Part shown: positions 1 through 8,411 of the stretch, piece after piece
Numbering within the stretch: the first letter of the stretch is position 1
Layout of the letters: the number at the start of each line of letters is the position of its first letter
Assembly (NCBI RefSeq): GCF_900637655.1
Contig: NZ_LR134384.1
Coordinates: 1-64,000 of the forward strand
Origin: Segatella oris
GTDB lineage: Bacteria > Bacteroidota > Bacteroidia > Bacteroidales > Bacteroidaceae
DNA: 64,000 bases
Direction: 5' to 3'
The notes under the pieces: model-generated
Database searches by the model: none
Told to the model about the DNA's origin: nothing
What the model saw: the letters and a program-made list of their open reading frames with translations, nothing else
Program-made: the position numbers and the translations under genes

Positions 1-1042
1 ATCACTACGCCGGCATCTTCCTTCTTGGGCATGCAGAGGAAGTAGTGTCGGAAGTTGATCTTGTTGCGCTGGTACTCAGGGTCGGTTGCTGCCTCGCTGT
101 AGTACATCTTCGTCGAGCCTGTCGCCTTGAAGACGCGCGGGTGTGTAGAATGCGAACGAGCAGTTGAACTCGCCGTCCCCGGCAGCCACGCCCAGGTTCT
201 TCTTCTTTCCTGCCTGTGTGTAGAGCGGCGTATTGGCATACTCATAGACATCGAAGCCATAGAGTTTGCCCACCTTACCCGTAGCGCGGTCGATATTGTA
301 CTGCTCGCGGAAGGTCTGACTGGCGAGCAGCAGGTCGTTTGCATGATCCGGACAGAGTACCAGTCGGCGGTTCTCAGCAGGAACCCCCAATTTATCCATT
401 GCAGATTTCAATGCTACCACGTCGGCCATTGTCAGACGCAGACGCCCTGTCGTGGCATCACGTTCACCGTGGTCTTCAGCACTGGGGTCTTAGCGGTATC
501 CTGCTGTGCACAGAGGGCATGAGCGGCTTTTGTAAACTTAGAGTCGTTAATGGCATTACCATGTGATTCCTTCACGCGAGCCATCTTGTCGTAGGAAGCC
601 GCATAGAGTTCATCGTCGGTGATAGGGGTCACCTTGGTCTGAAACTTATCCAACTTCACGGCGATATCCTTGTCGGACAAGGCCTGCGTTGGAATCGGAT
701 AGGTCGTGTGTTGATAAGCACATCAGGGTCCACACCTACGTCTACCAAGTGAATGACGTCGTTGTTCACGATGCTGCTCTGGTCGGGAACGCCGTCCAGC
801 CACGAGCCTTCCAACCCACCACGCAGCGATTTTACCAACTCGCCCGTCCACACTTCTGTAAAGACACCTGCACGCAGGGCATCCTTGGGCAGACATGCAC
901 CTACGGCAATGGCAATCACATTCAATGCCACCGCACCTATCCAGGGCGCAACGCCTACAGCTAAGGCTATCAAACCTCCTACAACCACATTGACCAGCAA
1001 TGCAATCATTAATTTCATAACTAATCTCTTCATGTTACTCAT
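1..1042 (-). CDS. Mu-like phage major capsid protein, 3' end outside window, frameshifted
   Basis: Three successive minus-strand reading frames (656-1042, 432-680 and 76-429, plus an open stretch to base 1) join into one protein that matches what I know of capsid proteins of Bacteroidota Mu-like prophages. It has a hydrophobic N-terminus, then VWTGELVKSLRGGLEGSWLD, NNDVIHLVDVG, LDKFQTKVTPITDDELYAAS, RVKESHGNAINDSKF, a KLYGFDVYEYAN stretch, and a tail reading VFKATGSTKMYYSEA near bases 60-130. The three breaks lie near 700, 448 and 138. Each is repaired by one base in a short run (AA, AA, CCC). The protein would build the prohead shell. It follows the protease gene by 40 bp in the same leftward block. 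The start could be 1042 or 1033. Confidence 0.8.
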
Positions 1043-1081
1043 TTTTTTACTTTTACTTTCTTACTTTTATTTCTTTGCCTT

Positions 1082-1534
1082 TCAAAGTTCGCATTTCATG
1101 CCGTACTCTGCCTCGTAGAGCTTCTTGTACTCCTCCACGTTCTCGGCACGCAGCTTCACAAGTTCGTCAGCCGGTACTTCACTGAGTTTCGTGTAGGTCT
1201 TTTCACTATCTGATACAGGGCACTTCCATGATGCCCAAGCATTGAAGACAGCTTCACCTGTGGCTTCATAGCCTGCAAGGTGTTTTCCAACTCCTCGACC
1301 GATCTTCTTGCCCAGCTCCACAAACTGTTCCTTATGCTGCGCGTCAAGACGCTTTTCAGCGATAGCATTGTCAACCAACTGCGCAATACGCGCTTCTGTG
1401 AGCTTCTGTGCCTCCGCCTTTAAGGTGTCGTTTTCCTGCTGCACGGCCGTCAGCTGTGCCAGCTTCTCGTTAATCTCTTTCTCCGTTGCCGTTTCCGGCA
1501 GCCCCAACTGCAGGGCAATGACTTTCTGTTCCAT
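1082..1534 (-). other. possible internally started scaffold protein (Mu Z-like)
   Basis: Inside the protease gene an in-frame ATG at 1534 begins MEQKVIALQLGL and is preceded by an A/G-rich stretch that could bind ribosomes. The part from there to the stop is exactly the coiled-coil scaffold half. Phage Mu makes its scaffold Z from an internal start within gene I, so the same arrangement is inferred here. The sequence alone does not prove that the start is used. Confidence 0.35.
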
Positions 1535-2019
1535 GTCTTCTTGATTTTGATTGTTATTTTGATTGATAAGGGGGAGCCCGCAGGTTCCGTCCTTACTTAA
1601 AGTTATCCGCTTCCCGTCTTTTTCCAGTACGATTGCATCGTCATTGGCCCTCCACATCGGCCACGCTCACCTCGATGAGGCGACTCTTCGTAATCGTCGA
1701 CGAGTCTGTCCGGTACAAGCATTGTAGGGTCTTCGCTGGTCTCAATATCTCAAGCCTGCACTGACCATTCGAAGGCTGCCGACTCGAACTGCTTCTGACA
1801 GCGCTCACTCTGTTCCGAAGCGCAGTCGAACATCAGTTCTCCCGTTATCTCATCATTCTCCACCTTCGGGTCTTTCACGTAGCCCACCACATTGCCGCGC
1901 TCATGCATATATAAAAGTACGGGGTTTCGCTTGTACTGTTCCACATCAATGCCTGCTGTCAGTACGCGAAAGCCGTAGCAGTTCAGGCTTTCATTAGAAA
2001 TTCTTACTCTTTTTCCCAT
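1082..2019 (-). CDS. Mu I-type prohead protease with C-terminal scaffold, frameshifted
   Basis: The N-terminal frame starts MGKRVRISNES at 2019 (an in-frame codon at 2043 is also possible). It reads VLTAGIDVEQYKRNPVLLYM and GNVVGYVKD, typical of the phage Mu I protease group. The C-terminal frame (to 1082) is charged and coiled-coil-like (VQQENDTLKAEAQKLTEARI), as expected of scaffold. Between 1640 and 1760 the frame changes four times. Changing four short runs by one base each gives a continuous 936-nt gene (311 aa) containing EILETSEDP and KSRLIEVSVADVEANDDAIV. The apparent TGA at the end of the first frame is then only a frame artefact. It would cleave scaffold and capsid during prohead maturation. 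Confidence 0.75.
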
Positions 2020-2078
2020 GTTTTGTAAAATTTGATGCTGCAATATTACAAGTTAATCCACAGCAGAGCAAATAACAG

Positions 2079-2112
2079 TGCAAGCATTGCAGTATAGTAT
2101 GCAAGCATTGCA
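2079..2112. promoter_or_regulatory. twin 13-bp palindromes in divergent late-gene gap
   Basis: The 13-bp palindrome TGCAAGCATTGCA occurs twice, at 2079-2091 and 2100-2112. The copies start 21 bp apart, two helical turns. They sit in the 160-bp gap between the leftward protease/capsid block and the rightward terminase/portal block. Two same-face palindromes between divergent virion operons suggest a binding site for a phage late-gene activator or repressor. The regulator is not identified. Confidence 0.5.
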
Positions 2113-2180
2113 CACTTTCTTTTAAGTGTCAATATTTTAGACCAATTTTGCAGGCATAATTCAAACATTATTATAGCGAA

Positions 2181-2645
2181 ATGACAAAAGAAACTGAAAA
2201 GAAAAATCGCTCGCCCGGTCACTCTATCTCTCGGGAATGGAGCAGAATGAGATTGCCGAAAAGGTAGAAGTCTCGCGTATAACCATCTCAAGGTGGGTGA
2301 ATAGCGAGGGGTGGAAGGAAGCGCGTGCCGCAAAGAATATTCGCGTCCTGAATTAGTGAACAAACTCTTGCTCACCATTGACGGAATGATAGAGAATGTG
2401 AATAAATCGAATGATCCTACACTTGTCGGTTCATTAGCTGACAAGCTGTCCAAGCTCTCATCACATTGAGAAACTTGATAGAAGGCAAATGTCATCGACG
2501 CTATAGAAGTGTTTATGGCATTTAACCGGTGGATACAGGACCAAGCCTCCTACGACCCGGAGATTCCCCCGAACTCATCAAGGCGATTAACAAGTATCAG
2601 AATAAGTTCCTCATGGAGCGTATGCAGAACCCGTCTACATTATAA
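2181..2645 (+). CDS. small terminase-like DNA-binding protein, frameshifted
   Basis: No single frame is open, but joined frames read MTKETEK, then EKSLARSLYLSGMEQNEIAE, KVEVSRITISRWVNSEGWKE, RPELVNKLLLTIDGMIENVN, FMAFNRWIQDQASYDPEIPP and INKYQNKFLMERMQNP. The front is a helix-turn-helix of the kind found in small terminase subunits. The stop at 2645 lies 12 bp before the large terminase gene, which supports the role. Breaks are near 2200, 2338, 2463, 2502 and 2570. Four are one-base losses in short A, T, G or C runs; the one near 2463 is not clearly in a run. Repaired length is about 155 aa. It would recognise phage DNA for packaging. Confidence 0.65.
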
Positions 2646-2657
2646 TACACAACAAGT

Positions 2658-4218
2658 ATGGCTACGATTGCAGAACTCAAACAGATGCAGCTGGAGTGGC
2701 AGGAACACTGCCGGCAGATACAGAGCATCACAGACACGAAGAGCCTCGTCCGCGAGACGGCCGTCGAGAAAGAGCGGCGTATCCGCAGACTGCAAAAGGA
2801 CTATGCGCCTTTTGCGAGTATTATTTCCCGCATTTCCTGCAACAGCGTGACAAAGTCACTGGGTGAAGTCGTGCGCATCGTACACATGCACCCTTTCACA
2901 ATGCTGCTGCACTGAAAGTGAAGAACACGCCTAATTTAAAAGCGGTGTTTAAGTGGCCGCGTGGACACGCTAAGTCCACGCATATGGACATTTTTACACC
3001 GTTGTGGCTGATGTTCCAGCCTAAACGCCTGATTGACTTCATGGTCGTTGTCGGCAAGTCCGAGGACAGTGCAAACCGACTCCTTGGTGACATTCAGGCG
3101 GAGCTCCAATACAACAAGCGTATCATCGCCGATTATGGAAAACAGATGTCAATGGGCGACTGGACAGAAGGGGAGTTCACCCACTAAGGACGGAGTGCAT
3201 TTCCTGGCGTGTGGACGTGGCAGTCACCGCGTGGTTTGAGAAAGCGTGAGTCACGCCCGGACTATATCGTCATCGACGACCTCGATGATGATGAACTTTG
3301 CCGTAACCCACGCCGCGTGCGCGAGATGACGGACTGGGTGAAGGAAGCCCTTTTCGGTGCACTTGACGTAGGCCGTGGACGCTTTATCATGGTGGGAAAC
3401 CTTATCTCAAAGACCTCGGTACTGGCTGACATCTGCAAGACCAAAGGCGTACATGTGTCTGAGGTGAAGGCCGTCGACAGTGAAGGCAACCCTACATGGC
3501 GCGAAAAGTGGACAAAAGAGGAGGCCCGTACTTATGCTGAGTTCGTGGGCTACCGCGCATGGGAAAAGGAAATGATGCACAACCCCATCACTGAAGGTAC
3601 GGTCTTCAAGCAGGAATGGATTAAATATGCCAAGCACCCGGCATGGCGCGACTTTGACGAACTCGTACTCTATATAGACCCGTCGTGGAAAAGCAAGAAG
3701 ACAAATGATACCAAGGCGGCGAAGCTGTGGGGTAAATATAAGTGGCAACTGTGGCATCTGCGGGCCTTTGTCAGGAAGGCATCTGTGGCAGAACTCGTAC
3801 GCTGGTGCTACGACCTTTACGAGTGGAGTCTTGAAAAGATATCTCTATCCGCTTCATGATGGAGGCCAGCTTCATGCAGGACATCATCCTTGATGATTTC
3901 ACAATAGAGGGCACCCAACGCGGCTATCAGCTACCCATCACGGGCGACAAGCGCAAGAAGCCGGACAAATTCCAGCGCGTGGAAGCTATCAGCCCGCTAT
4001 GGGAGCGTGGTTTTGTTTTCTATGACCTTTCGCAGAAAGAAGACCCGGACATGCAGGCGGGCATTGCGCAGACGCTGGCATTCGAAAAGGGCATGAGCGG
4101 CAACGATGATGCCCCCGACGCAGACGAGGGTGCAATCTGGCAGTTGCAGCGCACCACGCGGCAGGAAAGTTTTCAGCCACAATTCAGTAAAAGACAAACC
4201 TCAAAAAACAGTTGGTAA
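2658..4218 (+). CDS. large terminase (Mu gp28-like), frameshifted
   Basis: Frames joined from 2658 to 4218 give a phage packaging motor. It has a Walker A-like PRGHAKST after VFKWP (about 2950-2975), a Walker B-like YIVIDDLDDDE (about 3262-3294), and a second-half nuclease strand LYIDPSWKSKKTNDTK (about 3669-3716). Six breaks are seen near 2814, 2863, 2893, 3182, 3222 and 3838. Each is fixed by one base in a run (TTTT, GGG, A, CCC, C, G). Net +2 makes 1563 nt, which is divisible by three and gives 520 aa, a normal size. It would translocate DNA into proheads and cut it. If the breaks are real the gene is dead. Confidence 0.8.
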
Positions 4219-4219
4219 A

Positions 4220-4450
4220 ATGAAAAAATTGATTAAAGACATCATTTTTGCTTGGAAGTTCAAGCGTGCAGTCAGGAAAGCGGACTATCTGCGTCACATT
4301 ACGCACCGCAAGTACATGGTCATCGTAATCAAGGGAAGACTTGAAGTCATTTCCAAACAAGATATCAAAAAGTTCGTCGCAGGCGGAGTATTCCGCAAGG
4401 GAATGACCGCCGCCGACATCGAACGTAAAGCATTATATATAACATTGTAG
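4220..4450 (+). CDS. small basic phage protein, function unknown
   Basis: A 76-residue intact frame starts 1 bp after the large terminase stop and ends 3 bp before the next gene, so it is part of the same transcript. It is lysine/arginine-rich (MKKLIKDIIFAWKFKRAVRK at the start) with no Cys pair or transmembrane segment that I can name. I do not recognise the family. Position in the terminase-portal block suggests a minor virion or packaging protein, which is inference from place only. Confidence 0.6.
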   Translation: MKKLIKDIIFAWKFKRAVRKADYLRHITHRKYMVIVIKGRLEVISKQDIKKFVAGGVFRKGMTAADIERKALYITL

Positions 4451-4453
4451 CTT

Positions 4454-4875
4454 ATGTTTGTAACAGATGAAGACTATCGGGTAGTAATCGGCGAAGCCGC
4501 TTTAAAAGTTGTTTCGCAGACCTCAGCCGACATACGGGCTAACGCCGAGCGAGAGGCCATGGAGGAGATTGCAGGGTACCTACGCCCTGTATACGACACC
4601 GAGGCCACGTTCAAAGCTGAAGGTGATAACCGCAACCGGCTCATCGTCATGTATGCCTGCGACATCGCACTCTACCACATGACGGCCGCCATGCCCCAAA
4701 AGATGGGCAGTGAAATCCGAAAGGAACGCTACGAGCGGGCGATTAAATGGCTTGAGGGTGTACAGGCGGGAAAGATTATTCCGCGCTTCCCGTGGCCACG
4801 GATGCCGCAACGGGCGAACCTTCCGGGACGGGCGTAGTGTGGCATTCACAAAAGCCCCTCAGACATAACTGGTAA
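4454..4875 (+). CDS. Mu gp36-like (DUF1320) protein, frameshift near the 3' end
   Basis: The open frame runs 4454-4837 and reads MFVTDEDYRVVIGEAALKVV, EEIAGYLRPVYDTE and YACDIALYHMTAAMPQ, the layout of the DUF1320/gp36 family of Mu-like phages, thought to act at the head-tail connection. After GKIIP the frame becomes Arg/Pro-rich. The frame one base away continues ALPVATDAATGEPSGTGVVW and ends KPLRHNW at 4875, which fits the usual polar tail of the family much better. One C added at about 4783 joins them (139-140 aa). This is the last of the cluster of run-length breaks. Confidence 0.7.
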
Positions 4876-4896
4876 TAACCCATTAAAGTAATTTCT

Positions 4897-6243
4897 ATGA
4901 ATATCAGAGATATTTTTTCCTCGCTTCGTGGCCGTGACAATGACCACATACTTCGCACCCCTTACGGCACCTTCAACCTTGCCAAGGACGATGAAAAGGC
5001 GCGCGTGAAGCACGTCATCATGCAGCTTCAACAGACCACCGACGCCCTCACGCGAAAGGACATCGCCGACTGGCGGCGTGCGTGGCAGGCAGCGATCAAC
5101 ATCGACAACCCCAACCGCAGTCCGCTCTACGACATCTACCGTGACACCGATGCCGACGGGCATTTGTCAGGGTGTATCCGGCAACGCGAGGGCTTCGTCA
5201 TGGCAAAGTCGTTCAAGATTGTAGATGACAAAGGAGAGGACAAACCTGAACTGCTCGACTACTTCGACCACGCGTGGTTCAAGGATTTTTGTCAGTATGT
5301 ACTTGATTCTCGCTATTGGGGGCATTCGCTCATTGAGCTGGGCGATATCATCGGCACAGGAACGGCTGCCATGACCTACGACTGCGTGAGGCTCATTCCC
5401 CGCAAGCACGTCATTCCTGAATACAGTCGCGTCATCATGCAGCTCGGACAGGACTGGCGTGCAGGCATAGACTACCATTCACCGGCTGTGGCCCCTTCGC
5501 TCATCGAGGCGGGCAAGCCTTACGACCTCGGACTGCTCCTGAAAGCCACGCTGCACACTATACCGAAGAAGAACATGCTCGCGTTTTGGGATACGTTCGG
5601 GGAGATTTTCGGCATGCCCATGCGCATCGCAAAGACCTCTTCGCGCGACAAGAAGGAGATTGACAGACTCCACAGGATGCTCATTGATGCAGGTGCGTCA
5701 CAGACGGCCGTGATGCCGCTTGATACTGAACTCGAGTTCGTCGAGTCCACGAAGGCCGATGCCTATCATGTGTATAACGAGCGTGTCAGTAGGGCCAACT
5801 CCGAAATCTCAAAACTCATCATCGGGCAGACAATGACCATAGAGGACGGTTCTTCGCTGTCGCAGAGCCAGACGCACCTGCAGGTGCTTCAGAACCTCGT
5901 CGAGGGTGATGCCGACATGCTGCGTGACGTCATCAACAACCAGCTGCTGCCGCGCATGGTGGCACATAAGTTCCCACTCGCGGGGTGCCGCTTCGATTGG
6001 AACGACGCCATTGACTACACGCCAGAGCAGCAGGTGGCCTATGAGTCGATGATTGCCGACCGCTATGACGTTGACCCGGCATATTTCGCCGAGAAGTATG
6101 CCATGCCCGTGGGGGAAAGAAGGAACCCCACCCTGACCCTCCCCCAAGGAGAGGGAGAAGAAACGGGCGGTAAAAAGAAAATGTCGTGGAATTCTCCCTC
6201 CCCTTGGGGGAGGGCTGGGGAGGGGTCGTCTTTTTTCGACTAA
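4897..6243 (+). CDS. portal protein (DUF935, Mu gp29-like)
   Basis: The intact 448-aa frame has the DUF935 portal pattern: GHLSGCIRQREGFVMAKSF near the front, SRYWGHSLIEL, HTIPKKNMLAFWDTFGEIFG, and LIIGQTMTIEDGSSLSQSQT, then the C-terminal DVDPAYFAEKYAMPVG. It would form the ring at the capsid vertex through which DNA passes. The last 35 or so residues are not portal-like. They are encoded by a GC-rich inverted repeat (6125-6226) that has replaced or extended the natural end. This frame overlaps the next gene by 58 bp because of that insertion. The gene is read with the terminase genes upstream. Confidence 0.85.
   Translation: MNIRDIFSSLRGRDNDHILRTPYGTFNLAKDDEKARVKHVIMQLQQTTDALTRKDIADWRRAWQAAINIDNPNRSPLYDIYRDTDADGHLSGCIRQREGFVMAKSFKIVDDKGEDKPELLDYFDHAWFKDFCQYVLDSRYWGHSLIELGDIIGTGTAAMTYDCVRLIPRKHVIPEYSRVIMQLGQDWRAGIDYHSPAVAPSLIEAGKPYDLGLLLKATLHTIPKKNMLAFWDTFGEIFGMPMRIAKTSSRDKKEIDRLHRMLIDAGASQTAVMPLDTELEFVESTKADAYHVYNERVSRANSEISKLIIGQTMTIEDGSSLSQSQTHLQVLQNLVEGDADMLRDVINNQLLPRMVAHKFPLAGCRFDWNDAIDYTPEQQVAYESMIADRYDVDPAYFAEKYAMPVGERRNPTLTLPQGEGEETGGKKKMSWNSPSPWGRAGEGSSFFD
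6125..6226. repeat. GC-rich palindromic insertion, 35-bp arms
   Basis: Arms at 6125-6159 and 6192-6226 are inverted copies with about 30 of 35 positions matching; a 32-bp spacer lies between them. The arms read through the portal frame as PTLTLPQGEGE and SPSPWGRAGEG. Such Pro/Gly-rich peptides from palindromic elements occur scattered in Bacteroidota genomes (recollection, not a search). The element lies exactly at the portal/MuF gene junction and changes both reading-frame ends without breaking either protein core. No second copy was seen in this window. Confidence 0.75.
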
Positions 6244-7556
6244 GCCCCGCTGCCTATGTGGGGCTGCACAGTCGTTATGAAGCGTTGCTCGCCGGTGAGC
6301 ATTGCTGTGCTTTATCAGCAAAAAAGATAGACCCGAAGCAACAGGAACAGCTTCGCGCTGCGTTCAAGTCGATGATGAAAGGCCTTTTTAAGCAGAAGGG
6401 AGCATCGCTTGATATCAATATCATCACCTCCAAGGAGGCGCAGGCCTTTATCGAAACACATGCCGATGTGTTGAATAGTGCTTTTGAGCAAACGAAGATG
6501 TCGGCCACCATGCGCGATAGCTTAGAGCATTCCACCTATGTTTTCTCGGGACTCAAGACCTTTCATGAACTGAACGAGGCGTTCCCTTCCTTGGTCGATG
6601 AGAACGGCAATCGCAAGTCGTTTGAACGCTTTTTTAATGACGTTCAAAAGGTGGACAAAACCTATAACGAGCACTACCTGCGTGCAGAATATAACTTTGC
6701 ACATGCTTCGGCTGGGATGGCGGCGAAGTGGGAGACGTTTGCCGAGGACGGTGACCGTTACAACTTGCAATACCGCACGGTGGGCGATGATCATGTGCGC
6801 CCCGAGCACGCTGCCTTGAACGGCACGACGCTGCCTTTCAGCGATGCGTTTTGGGACAGTTACTATCCGCCCAACGGGTGGAACTGCCGTTGTACGGTGG
6901 TGCAGGTGCGCAAGACGAAATATCCCGAGACACCGCACGAGGAAGCCTACAGGCGTGGGGCCGAGGCCTTGGCTAACGACACGCGCGGCATGTTCCGCTT
7001 CAATCCTGGCAAGCAGGGCAAGGCCATGCCCGACTACAACCCCTACAGCATACGCCGTTGTAACGACTGCGACCTTGCCAAGGGGAAAGCGACTCTCGCC
7101 TTTGTGCCCGATAATGAGTTGTGTGCTGCGTGCCGGTTGGTAAGACAATGCTATGGGGATAAGACAAAATCGGAGCGAGCCATTGAGCGCATACATTACT
7201 TGCACGAAATGGAACCGCTGCTTAAGGTGAAGCATGAAAAGCCGATAGAAGATGGAACGATTAAGGTAGGTTTCTCTACTTACGGCAACAAACACCTCTT
7301 CTCCGATACGTTCGGCAGGTCAAAGGTGCTGGAAAAGGACGATTTGGCTTCTTTAGATAAAGTGTTGCGCAAGGCTACATTTATAGAATCCTCACCGCTG
7401 ACGCATCCAAGAACAGACGGCGTTGACCGTTTCTATTATTTCGAAGGAGAAATCAGAGGGAAAAAGGTAAGATTGAATGTGGCAAGGAAAGCTGATAGGA
7501 AAGACAATGGATTTATCCGTATAACACATTTCCTGTATTCTATAAATGATATGTAA
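6186..7556 (+). CDS. MuF-type head protein with C-terminal nuclease-like domain
   Basis: The middle carries the Phage_Mu_F signature: YRTVGDDHVRPEHAALNGT, then YYPPNGWNCRC (about 6770-6890). A CNDC...CAAC pair of cysteine knuckles follows (about 7050-7130). The last 120 residues are a separate domain: KVGFSTYGNKHLF, LDKVLRKATFIESS, a YYFEGEIRGKKVRLNVARK strand pair and a final ITHFLYSIND. This resembles the barnase/EndoU/colicin E5-RelE-like (PBECR/LPD3-type) nuclease folds found at the ends of phage head proteins. MuF proteins travel inside the virion, so the tail may be an injected RNase-like effector; that is inference. The first 25 or so residues come from the palindromic insertion, so the true start is uncertain. 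Confidence 0.8.
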   Translation: MEFSLPLGEGWGGVVFFRLSPAAYVGLHSRYEALLAGEHCCALSAKKIDPKQQEQLRAAFKSMMKGLFKQKGASLDINIITSKEAQAFIETHADVLNSAFEQTKMSATMRDSLEHSTYVFSGLKTFHELNEAFPSLVDENGNRKSFERFFNDVQKVDKTYNEHYLRAEYNFAHASAGMAAKWETFAEDGDRYNLQYRTVGDDHVRPEHAALNGTTLPFSDAFWDSYYPPNGWNCRCTVVQVRKTKYPETPHEEAYRRGAEALANDTRGMFRFNPGKQGKAMPDYNPYSIRRCNDCDLAKGKATLAFVPDNELCAACRLVRQCYGDKTKSERAIERIHYLHEMEPLLKVKHEKPIEDGTIKVGFSTYGNKHLFSDTFGRSKVLEKDDLASLDKVLRKATFIESSPLTHPRTDGVDRFYYFEGEIRGKKVRLNVARKADRKDNGFIRITHFLYSINDM

Positions 7557-7574
7557 AAAACGCATTGGGCGATA

Positions 7575-7660
7575 GTTAGGACTCAATTGCCAGGTCATCA
7601 TTCCCAATGCGCTAATATCGTTACACCGAGGGCGGCGGTTAGGACTCAAATGCCAGGGTG
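7575..7660. repeat. pair of direct repeats, GTTAGGACTCAAnTGCCAGG
   Basis: The 20-bp unit GTTAGGACTCAAnTGCCAGG occurs at 7575-7594 and 7638-7657, 63 bp apart. The similar CATCATTCC and GCCATTCC follow each copy. The first copy is enclosed by an inverted repeat, CGCATTGGG (7561-7569) and CCCAATGCG (7603-7611), which could fold as a stem with the repeat in the loop. It lies between the MuF stop and the terminator hairpin. No coding frame is convincing here. Confidence 0.6.
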
Positions 7661-7747
7661 CCATTCCTTCAATGCTTTATCTGCTGCAAATATAATCATT
7701 ATTTCAATACAAACAATAAAACAGATAATATTTTTTCATATTTTATC

Positions 7748-7786
7748 AAAAAAAGCCTGTCGGTCTCCATGCCGGCAGGCTTTTTC
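7748..7786. terminator. bidirectional terminator between convergent phage blocks
   Basis: The stem GCCTGTCGG (7755-7763) pairs with CCGGCAGGC (7772-7780), with A-rich sequence on the left and TTTTT on the right, so it can work on both strands. It sits between the rightward MuF gene and the leftward gp37-like gene, as expected where two transcripts meet. Confidence 0.8.
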
Positions 7787-7802
7787 CTGAATGATACGCT
7801 GC

Positions 7803-8198
7803 TTATAATACACCTTTCACGGCATATCCCTCAATACTCTCCAAAATATCCTCGTGGTTGTGATTGGTCACGGTTTCTGTGAGCCTCAGGCCGTGAAAGC
7901 TTTCGCCATCCACGCTCTCCATAGCCGCGCGAATTTGGGCAATCAAGGCCCAAGCAACCTCCTGTCCGCCCTCCATCCAGTCCGTCACGACGTGTAGCCG
8001 CACGCTGCCTTCACCACGATAGCCGCCACCCACGTAGGGCTGCCACGCAATAGGACCGAATTCCACGAACACCGCTGGACGTTCCCAGCCCTCTTCTTGT
8101 TCGATGAACTCAACATTGTGGTTCCAAAGGTCGACGTGCTTCACTGCTTCAATCTTTTCCATTGCCGCCTTGATAGCTGCATAGAGTTCCTTTCTCAT
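7803..8198 (-). CDS. phage gp37-like / tail-completion type protein
   Basis: The 131-aa frame starts MRKELYAAIKAAMEKIEAVK and contains FVEFGPIAWQPYVGG, VRLHVVTDWMEGGQE and a final EDILESIEGYAVKGV. The length and the alternating short-strand pattern resemble the small minor tail/neck proteins that follow gp36 in Mu-like phages. I recognise the type, not a precise family. It is the last gene of a leftward block (9.2 to 7.8 kb), and its start overlaps the upstream gene's stop by 4 bp (translational coupling). Confidence 0.6.
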   Translation of the reverse strand: MRKELYAAIKAAMEKIEAVKHVDLWNHNVEFIEQEEGWERPAVFVEFGPIAWQPYVGGGYRGEGSVRLHVVTDWMEGGQEVAWALIAQIRAAMESVDGESFHGLRLTETVTNHNHEDILESIEGYAVKGVL

Positions 8199-8407
8199 TG
8201 TTTTATCCTTGTTTTTATTGTTGTTAGTATACGTTCAATCTCATCACAGGTACTCGACAGTAATAATTTGCCGTCTTCGACAGGGCAGCCGTCATCAGAG
8301 AACATGAGTATCTCTATCCTGCAATCGTAAAGTCGGCTGCGGAGTACATCAAGTTCTTCAGTTACAATACGACTCACCTTACTTCTTCTGATAAATGGAA
8401 ATTTCAT
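8195..8407 (-). CDS. small phage protein, unknown
   Basis: This 70-residue frame (MKFPFIRRSKVSRIVTEELD at the start) shares a 4-bp stop/start overlap with the gp37-like gene and begins 4 bp after the end of the virion morphogenesis gene. The tight packing supports a real gene. It is helical and mixed-charge with a central CRIEILMFSDDGC stretch. No family is recognised. Confidence 0.55.
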   Translation of the reverse strand: MKFPFIRRSKVSRIVTEELDVLRSRLYDCRIEILMFSDDGCPVEDGKLLLSSTCDEIERILTTIKTRIKQ

Positions 8408-8411
8408 ATTT

